Shown piece by piece: positions 56,841 through 64,000 of a stretch of 64,000 bases of DNA (the stretch's first letter is position 1; each line of letters begins with the position of its first letter). The notes beneath the pieces were generated by a model. It made no database searches. It was not told the DNA's origin and saw nothing but the letters and a program-made list of their open reading frames with translations. The stretch comes from Hsuehochloa calcarea (Eukaryota; Streptophyta; Magnoliopsida; Poales; Poaceae): NCBI GenBank assembly GCA_036346395.1, contig CM070602.1:19229098-19293097 (forward strand), written 5' to 3'. The position numbers and the translations under genes were made by a program.

Positions 56841-58766
56841 GCAACTCAAGGGAACTAGATCATGGCAATCTTATGTACGCCTGGTGAGGAAGAAAGAGTG
56901 AGATTTGATCATTCTGACTCAAGCATATGCTAAGACCATTCCTACGTAGAATCACCTCCCATTCTGGTTTTAGTTTGGACTCTGCTGCACGCAAACCTCC
57001 GGTTTGAATCGCTGAATGTGTTTGTTTTAGACTCTTCAGTCTATTCATCAGTCACAAAAGAGAGAGATTCAGAAATTGAGTTTTTTTCTCCATCACTGTA
57101 CTGTACACCAACCACGCACACATGCATATCGCTTACATATATGTTCAGGTCAGGACTCCTTCAAGTGCAGCCGTGTTCATAGCCATCATCAAACTCATTT
57201 GTCCACTCCTCCTATTTCGGCCTCTGTAAGGTCTACATCAGCATGACTCTGCTAGTCTGCTCCCAATAGTTCGCAGTCTCATTATTCCTGCTCTAAGCTC
57301 ATCATTTCCTCATCTTCATTTTTTACTTGCAATGGGTACATGTATAGGCCTCTTGAGCATGTCTCCTACATTTCTGTCAGATTTCTTTCTTTGATACATA
57401 TAGTATAGTAGGCTTAGGAGGTATCAGGAATGCATGATTAAGTAGCTTCAACTGTTCATGGAGAGGAATGTTTCCCATGTGCGCATTGACACAATATCAG
57501 ATTTCCGTCTTGGATCTTAAGAGTGCATGCGTGCATGCAAGTGGAGCACAATATGTTCCTAGCATTTCGACTTTGAACTATTTACGAGTTGTGCTTAAGA
57601 AATCAATATATTCCCCACGATTCATTGTTTCATGTAGCATCAACCAATGAACAAAAGGTAGGTAAATGGCTGACGAAATTTCTGTAGAAAAAGACATGGA
57701 TCTCCTAAAAAATGACTGCAAAATGTTGAGGAATTGTGCTAACTGGCATATAACTGAACGTAAAACAGATAAGATAATTTTCTCAGACGGAAAACAATTA
57801 AGAAACACTTTGTATGCCGGGAGGCGTCTCCTCGGAATCTGCCTGCCATGCCCATGCGCGGGTGCTCGCCGTCGCCGTCGCCGGAGCGGGACGAAGAGGA
57901 GGAGGAGGAGGAGGGAGCTGCCTGGGCGGCGGGGAGGCGGGGGCGGGGTGATGGATCCAAGGATGAGGCTTGAGCAGAGTCGACAGTGGATGGGTTGGAG
58001 GTACAGGTGTCAAGCGGTGGTTGGCTGGTCAACGTATCTTCTCTGTATTCATTGTTCTTTTTACTTAAACAGGAATGCCCAAAACAACCAAAAGGCCCAT
58101 AAGGAAGCCCCTTCTAGGCCCATTAGAAGCCCACTCGCGTCGCGTGCACAAGCCATGCCATGCCGGACGTCAACGGCTATGAACATGACTGCACCTGAGG
58201 GAGTCCTGACCTGCCCAACAGCAATTGATTCTCAGCTCGAGCTTTACAACACCGACGCTTGTACACCCGCACCAAAATATCCACCAAGCCAGTCGGTCGC
58301 ACGTGTGTAGAACATCCTGATACAGGCAGGTGAAAGTCAACTTAATCCTGCATTCCTAATACCCCTAACTCTACTATGGTTGTGTTTGGCACAGTTATTA
58401 CTTTTCTAAAAAGCGCTTCAAATTGTCAGTAAGTTTTTTCACCATGAATTGAATGGTTGTCTTTTACGATTTGGTGTTTGATCATCTGCTTTTAGGTAGA
58501 TTAGGCTCTGATTCGAGGTGTGAAATGTCTTAAATACCTATGAGGACAGTAATAGCTTATTTGATGTTGTTTAACTAAATTAACAATATTAAACGACATT
58601 TGACAACATATAACGACATTTAAGAACATTTAACGGTATTTAACAATAAAATCATTCATAAAGCATGTAAAAATAATCTGGACTAGAAGATCAGTCCCTT
58701 GTACAAGGTTTAAATTGGCAAGTACTACAAACAAAATGCTGCATATATCTTCCATCTATCCTATCG
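56841..58766. other. Intergenic sequence with a possible gene 5' end on the minus strand
   Basis: On the minus strand, 58032-57800 encodes an Ala/Ser/Pro-rich start (MTSQPPLDTCTSNPS...) with CpG-rich composition. GGGCCT/GGGCTT boxes upstream (58080-58135) resemble the TGGGCC-type boxes of plant housekeeping promoters. No recognisable domain follows, so this may be a captured gene fragment. A degenerate inverted similarity links 56950-57035 and 59226-59280 ('aaacacattcag', 'cagagtccaaact'). 58560-58660 has repeated 'aacgacattta'. Confidence 0.35.
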
Positions 58767-58894
58767 TCATGCTACCAAAGTCATTGCAATAGCGTCACGG
58801 GGGCCGTTCATATCAACATCATCCATAACAGCTGTATCATCATGTGCGCTGAGGTTAGTGGACATATCCCCGTCTACATAATCCTCATTCCTGT
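58767..58894 (-). pseudogene. Possible PIF/Harbinger transposase C-terminal exon
   Basis: On the minus strand, after an acceptor (TGTGCAG at 58895-58901), an open exon encodes an acidic stretch ending VDMNGPRDAIAMTLVA and a stop. The -RD-IA- ending resembles the C terminus of plant HARBI1-type nucleases. Nearby GGTTGTGTTTGGCACAG (58379) resembles a Harbinger-type terminus. Evidence is thin and no catalytic residues are present. Confidence 0.3.
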
Positions 58895-59514
58895 CTGCAC
58901 AAGCAAATAGATAATATCAAACACCTAATAGATAGATTCCTAAATAACAAATATGGGTTGATATTTTGTGTTGCTACAGTGACACACGATGCTATGATGA
59001 CACACGCTGCAGTACCTCAGCTGGATATTGAACCATAACATCTACTCTGAAACCTAAGCTACTAGTGAGGCAGATGAAATCCGGAGCAGAGTCACGCAGA
59101 CTTTGTATAGGCCGAAAAAGAGGCAGTACTCAAGTGAGTTTGACGATGGCTTGAGCTTGATTTCACTTGAACCCTGACCTGGTCGGCTCAGCATGAATGT
59201 GACTCTCCTAATGAATGAATTACTGAAAACAAACACATTCAGATCGAGGTTTACATTTGGCAGAGTCCAAACTAGATGAAAATACATTTGTATCATATAT
59301 AATGTGTAAGTTACGTAAGATCAAATTTGCCCCGAAAGAACTAATGGCCAGTCTCAGTCCTACTGCATTTATCTTTACAGCTACGGCTGGCGCAGTCTCA
59401 GCAGCTTCTGAGATGGATTAACCAATGAACAGATCATCTGATTTTTTTTAAATAATATTAATTTAAAAGATAATTTTAAAAAAATAGTTGATTTTTTTTT
59501 AACAAAAATAGGTT

Positions 59515-59672
59515 TCTATCGCCATTTAAGAGGAGCATCATTTCAAATGACTACATGAACCTATTTACTACCCGTCGCCGTTCCAACTGCCATTGAAGAG
59601 TGTGCAAATTGCCAGTTGAAATAGCGACAGGAAGCCATTGGTTCCTATGGCTAATTCAACTGGCGATAGGGT
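59515..59672. repeat. MULE2 subterminal hairpins
   Basis: Repeated arms of TCTATCGCCATTT, CAACTGCCATT, ATTGCCAGTTGAAATAGCGACAGG and AATTCAACTGGCGATAGGG form imperfect inverted repeats, as at 44366-44492 and 63775-63830. Confidence 0.65.
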
Positions 59673-59954
59673 TCAGCTATTGACGCTTGACAGGAATCCA
59701 GGAGACGTTGCATAGTAGCCGTACGAATTGCTTGACCTGACCATTGATGTGTATCACCGTAGCCGCCTCAGTACCATCCTCCCCTAGGAGGGCGACGCGA
59801 CGATTGAGCTTGGCGTGTTGCGGCTGCGCATGCCCATGAGGGCATGGAGCGTGGACCCACGTTAGGTTCTGAGGTACGTGTAGCTGTGACCTTCGTGTAC
59901 TCAATTGCAGTCTGACTATTTTGGGTGAACTCACGTTTGTTCTTAATTCTTTCG

Positions 59955-62581
59955 ACGCATGTTGGGAGTGGTAGGCCTCCTTCCACTAATGAGGATGGTG
60001 GAGGCGACGTGGGAGGACGACCAGGACAGCGTGGGCGGTGGTCGTATGTCGTCTAGAATGATGCTCCCTATGATCACAGGACGTACGAAGAGTACATCAA
60101 GTGGTACTCAATCGAATGAGAGCTCGCTGCGTTAGGGTCATGGACGACCCACCACAACACGAGGTCGCGACGTCCGTACATCTTATTTGCTTCGCAAGTT
60201 TTCGATTTCAAACTTGTTAATTATGTGTGTAGGTCAATCTACAATGGAAGATACACGAGTTGGCGACCTCTGTGCGTCATATGACACTCAGGGAGCGCTT
60301 CCGCATGACGGCACAAAGATTAGAGAGGTCATTGTTGGAAATATGCCCTAGAGGCATTCATAAAAATAATTATATTTCAGTATGTTCATAACATTGGATA
60401 ATATGGTATCTTGTTCCTAGAATAATATCAATAATATTTATTATCAAGTATGTGACTTGATTATGAAACTCTATATTTATGTGATGATTATTCTTAAACG
60501 TTCCCTGGTCGGAAACATATGAGAACACATATGAATATACCAGTATATGTATTGGTTGATGACTATGATTTACAAGTCATGGATATAGAGATATAAAACC
60601 AATAATATGGACACATGTTAGAGAACATGGTGTTGGAAAAGACCCACCTTGAGACACTGTTGAGATTGTTATGATTCTATGTATCATTAGTTGGTCTCAA
60701 GCAATGCTGATGTATAATTCTTAGACCTGAGATCAGTATGGTTTACTACATGTGTAGTAGCACTCTTAGGGGTTGCCAAACACTACTCGTAACTGGGTAG
60801 TTATAAAGGTAGCTTTCGGGTATGCTATGAAATATGCGGAGGGATGTAACTAGTCGAATATGAGATTTACCCCTCCTAACATAACAGGAGAGATGTCTCT
60901 GGCCCCTCATTATGGTCAGATAAAGAAAGTGCATGACCATGCCACTAGTGATCGAAGTGTCGACCACATGAAGTTATTCAACACTTGATCGAGAAAGTAT
61001 TGAACAGTCCATGGATGATACACATCCCACCTAGAGTTCAACCAGACATCGTGGGGCAAAGGGAGAATACACGAGAAGGTCTTTCAGTTCGATCAGATAC
61101 GGACTAGTCATATGGAGATACGACCTGGTCGTAGGCTGGTCGAACATGATCACTAAGTGGTCGAAACCTGGTCGTAAGGAGTTACGAATTGGTCGAGATC
61201 AAATATGAACTGAACGTATAGAGATACGAGCTGGTCGTTAGTGATATAGACCTGGTCGTAGATCACATTGCATTAAGGTTCATCCGATATATTCTATGTG
61301 TGTTTGGGAGTCGTTATGTGCTGCTAGGTACCGCTAACGACTAGTGGTCAGAAAAAGTTTTCGAGTCACAACCGATTACACATGAACCTATAGGGTCGCA
61401 CACTTAAATGGCTAGGATTTGATTTGGATGGTGATCCGAATTCTTGTAATCCACGAGTTCCTAATGGGCCTTAAGTACGAGATCCATTATGGATGCCTAT
61501 AAATAGAGGGGCGGTTGCAAGGGGTGCGATGATCTATAGAAGAACTTTTCGAAATCCTAATAGCCACGCCTTCCTCAACCACGCCGCTGGTACTAGCACT
61601 CCAGCGCGTGGTGCCCCTGTCCCGTACGTGTGGATACCTTGGAGGTGTTGTTGTGAAGCATTGGCACTAGGACAATCCGCAACTCAGTACGACCACTCGG
61701 AAGAGCAGACGCGCGGCGAGTACGACTACTCGGAGAAGAAGACGCGTGGCGAGTATGACTACGACTGCATCAACTCGCTATATCGACTCTACTTCTGCTA
61801 CAAGTCGGCGCGTCTAGTGGTAATCTCGTGGTCTATTACTAGCGGAGGTTCCTTGGTTGCACGGTAAAATTTTTATTTTGTGCTATCGTAGCCTTCCTGC
61901 GATCCTTCAGTCATGGGCTAGTTCATCGAGAAGACGAGACGAGGCATCCAGATAGCGTCTTACTGTAGGCTGTGGAAGGTGGTGGACCCACCTGTGCGTG
62001 GACGGGGAGGTGAGCCGTGGTGCGTCACGCCCCATGGCTCCTCACCCGGACATGGCGGGAGGGTCTTCGTGGCTCCGTGCTGGGATTAACCCGGCACGGT
62101 CCATAGGTCAGCATGAAACACTTACATCTAGTTGTTTATTTTGAACTGTACTTGTTACTAACGGCAATTTTCTCTTATAGGTCCTAAGTTCGACCCGTAC
62201 ACGGGGCAGGAGTACGCGGAACCGTTTAGTACCTTCGTGTGATGAGGTATGTCTATCTTGTTTGCATGCATAATATATTATTTCAGTATTTTCGTCAATT
62301 TTACATGCATAACGTATTACAGCTTGTACATCCCTTTAGGACGAGGAGGTGGTGTCGCATGAGGATTCATGCTCTGGGGACTTCGAGTTCAAGAAGAGGT
62401 GGACACTACGGTTCGTCCGGAGCGAGCCAGCCGATGCAATACCCTCTTACAACACCCCCTTAGGCTACTCACGTCGGTAGGGTGTCTCGGCCGCTTGAGC
62501 CTTTGATCTACTCATACCAGCGCCCGCATCAACCCCAGACGAGGCTAGGAGCCACACGTGGGGTACGCCCCAAGAGAGCCC
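59955..62581 (+). pseudogene. C-terminal exons of a PMD gene (MULE2), interrupted
   Basis: An exon before 60220 encodes YDHRTYEEYIKWYS, the counterpart of YAIQTYAMYLRWYV in the MULE1 PMD gene. After an acceptor at 60231 a helical exon (ELATSVRHMTLRERFRMTAQ) runs into the solo LTR at 60333 and resumes at 61915 (ASSSRRRDEAS). A last exon from 62340 (acceptor TTTAG) encodes DEEVVSHEDSCSGDFEFKKR and a Pro/Arg-rich tail. The N-terminal PMD core is missing, and several stops are present. This supports a PMD gene ahead of the array and GRF2, as in MULE1. Confidence 0.55.
60333..61909 (+). mobile_element. Copia (Angela-like) solo LTR, TSD GTCAT
   Basis: It starts TGTTGGAAATATGCCCTAGA and ends GCGATCCTTCA, with GTCAT at 60328-60332 and 61910-61914. 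A TATA box CTATAAATAG lies at about 61498. 'Tacgacctggtcgtag' hairpin-like motifs lie at 61120-61260. A 124-codon open frame (61493-61867) is LTR leader sequence. It is related to the LTR at 45250-46354. Confidence 0.95.
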
Positions 62582-62739
62582 GTGAGTATATATTTGTTCT
62601 TATAAATATCAGTCATGCCATATAAATATAAATTTTTGTACAACTTACATTATTCTAGTCTCGTGTTTTGGTACTTTTTGTTCTTATGTGTATAGGTAAC
62701 CATGTGAGGGAGTCAGCATCGTTACACCCCACCTTTTAA

Positions 62740-63105
62740 GGCCACACCCGGCCACGCCACACACTACCACTTTTGCAGACCGAGATGACAACACACTTCG
62801 ATGCTACCTTTCCACACCGAAAAGACCACACTCCACAACGCCCCCGTTTTAGACCGAAAGATCGTACCTTGTCACACCACACGCTACCACTTTTGCAGAC
62901 CGCATTGACAATACACTGCAATGCTACCTTTTCAGACTGAAAATGCCACACTCTGTCACGCCACCTTTTCAGACCAAAAGGAACGCACCATGACACGCCA
63001 CACACTGCCACTTTTGCAAATCGAGATGACAACACACTACCATGCTAACTTTGCAGGCCAAAAAGACCACACTCCACCACACCAACTTTTCAGACCGAAA
63101 AGATC
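62740..63105. repeat. Tandem array upstream of GRF2 (MULE2)
   Basis: A higher-order unit of ~122 bp recurs at about 62754, 62877 and 62998 (CACACACTACCACTTTTGCA), each made of two ~61-bp halves sharing CTTTTCAGACCGAAA and GATGACAACACACT. It ends about 10 bp before the TATA box. It is the same motif family as 29849-30145 and 46520-47020. Confidence 0.85.
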
Positions 63106-63108
63106 CAT

Positions 63109-63116
63109 TATAAAAG
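63109..63116 (+). promoter_or_regulatory. TATA box of GRF2 (MULE2)
   Basis: TATAAAAG in CATTATAAAAGGAGG, 102 bp before the ATG at 63211, immediately after the array. Confidence 0.75.
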
Positions 63117-63210
63117 GAGGGAGAAGAGAACTGGAGGAGAAGAGAGCTAGAGGAGAACACCACACCCAACATTTCACCAAAGCTTAATTCACACAACTGA
63201 AAGGAATGAG

Positions 63211-63775
63211 ATGTCAGACTCGTCGGCGAACTTCTACGCAAAGATGCTGCGGAAGCGCAAGTGGCTTGCCGAGAGGGCTAAACCCTACCCGGATTGTTCT
63301 ATGAAGGATGCACTGGTACCATCAGAGCTCCCACGCCCGCAATGTGTGAGTGAAGAACCGGCTATGATCATCCAGTCAACACACCCGACGATCGCCGCCC
63401 GGGCATACTATACGTGTAGGAACATCGTCGTAAGCGAATCTTGCACACACACAGATTTTTCAAATATTACATTCCAATCCACATATCCCTAACTAGATTT
63501 GTGCATAACGGCAGCCGGAGATGCGATGCAACTTCTTCCAATGGATCGACAGCCCAGACATGTATGATAGGGCGTTCAACGAATAGAAGTACATATTGAA
63601 CTATGCGATGTGAACCGAGACCTTCAAACGCTAGAAACCTTACGTACCTGACCCTATTGAAGAGGCATTGGAGGAGCCCAGAAAAGTAGAGTGGTGATGG
63701 ATGACCCTCGAACAGGAAGCTGAGTACGATCGGGCCGAGAGCGCGACAGATAAGGGGAAGACTCCTGCTAGTTAG
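63211..63775 (+). pseudogene. GRF2 zinc-finger-like gene (MULE2)
   Basis: ATG 63211 opens exon 1 (MSDSSANFYAKMLRKRKWLAE..., to 63429) ending in AYYTCRNIV. An intron (63430-63514, GTAAGC..GGCAG) leads to exon 2 with PEMRCNFFQWIDSP, the GRF-like C-x-F-F-x-W-x-D element. Exon 2 then has several in-frame stops (TAG near 63584, TGA near 63611) before the conserved tail AEYDRAESATDKGKTPAS and TAG at 63773-63775. Exon layout, promoter and position next to the right TIR match MULE1 GRF2. Not functional as it stands; the biochemical role is unknown. Confidence 0.65.
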
Positions 63776-63901
63776 ACCGGCGATAGACAGTGGCCTATCG
63801 TCGTATCAAATGGCGACAGAAACCAATTTTTAATTTTTTTACTATTTATTTTTCTAATTATCTTTTAAATTAATATTATTTTTAAAAAATTCCAGATCAC
63901 C

Positions 63902-64000
63902 TAAGATAAGCTTCCATATCAAGCACAAAAGAAAGCCAGGTACATATTGACTATGCACTCCTTCCAAGCACAGTCAATATACACAAGAAGGAGCTCAACT
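63902..64000. other. Right flank of MULE2
   Basis: Short unique-looking sequence to the window end; no feature recognised. Confidence 0.3.

Larger units (their letters stand above)
59431..63901 (+). mobile_element. MULE2: Mutator-like element with PMD remnant and GRF2
   Basis: Long inverted ends: left 59431-59530 (GATCATCTGATTTTTTTTAA ... GGTTTCTATCGCCATTT) and right 63780-63901 (AAATGGCGACAGAAACC ... TTCCAGATCACC). They are followed inward by TGTCGCC/GGCGACA hairpins like those of MULE3. Inside are the C-terminal exons of a PMD gene, the tandem array, a TATA box and GRF2, all plus strand. A copia solo LTR is nested at 60333-61909. No transposase was seen, so the element is nonautonomous. 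No convincing target duplication was found. Confidence 0.75.

Noticed and set aside
57666..58310. 214-codon plus-strand open frame
   Set aside because: Arg/Gly runs come from a GC-rich block that reads better as a gene start on the minus strand; no domain.
61493..61867. 124-codon open frame near a TATA box
   Set aside because: Leader part of a TSD-flanked copia solo LTR; no gag follows.
59422..63910. 9-bp target duplication for MULE2
   Set aside because: Bases beside the two ends do not match at 9-11 bp for any edge I tried.

Overview
This window comes from the nuclear genome of a grass (Poaceae). Most of it is nested transposable elements. The LTR families (RIRE2/Retand-like and Tekay-like gypsy, Angela-like and SIRE-like copia), the Mutator-like elements carrying plant mobile domain genes, the Tourist-like MITEs and spliced genes with GT-AG introns all point to a cereal-type plant. 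The species cannot be named from sequence alone. I recognise one ordinary host gene: PALE CRESS (PAC), a chloroplast biogenesis gene with seven in-frame exons on the minus strand at 32182-36995. No tRNA, rRNA, CRISPR or bacterial-type operon was seen.

Layout. 1-9576: a minus-strand gypsy element cut by the window edge, with decayed gag-PR-RT-RH-IN, a PBS, an 869-bp LTR and a plus-strand (antisense) coiled-coil gene in its 3' region. 9586-10480: an AT-rich satellite with a ~147-bp dimeric period, then a duplicated block. 10502-20218: a Tekay-like LTR fragment, then a probable SIRE-like LTR into which a complete gag-protease-only LTR element (14374-19897, TSD GCTTA) has inserted; that element is itself split by a solo LTR (16601-18194, TSD AGTGC). 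21952-31990: a 10-kb Mutator-like element (MULE1) holding a core-deleted transposase, a plant mobile domain (PMD) gene, two small zinc-finger genes (GRF1, GRF2), a tandem-repeat array and a solo gypsy LTR (TSD GGATG). 32182-36995: PAC. 37.4-44.0 kb: an internally deleted Tekay-like element. 44.3-56.8 kb: a broken relative of MULE1 (MULE3), cut by a copia LTR and by nested solo LTRs (48277-56732, TSD TGTGA; inside it 51131-56439). 59431-63901: another relative (MULE2), with PMD remnants, the repeat array and GRF2, split by a copia solo LTR (60333-61909, TSD GTCAT).

The most interesting theme is the repeated MULE cargo. Two of the three copies keep the order GRF1 zinc finger - ~61-bp tandem array - GRF2 gene - element end; MULE2 keeps the array and GRF2 only. 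PMD genes occur in MULE1 and MULE2. The array lies just upstream of the GRF2 TATA box wherever that promoter survives. MULE-PMD association is known; the conserved two-GRF module and the array look less familiar. A second theme is that several unrelated LTRs here carry arrays of short hairpins (GTCGTA/TACGAC, GGAACTTCC, GGTAGTACC, CATCA/TGATG). Nearly all transposon genes are broken by stops, frameshifts, deletions or insertions, so this is mostly a fossil record with target-site duplications good enough to order many of the insertions.
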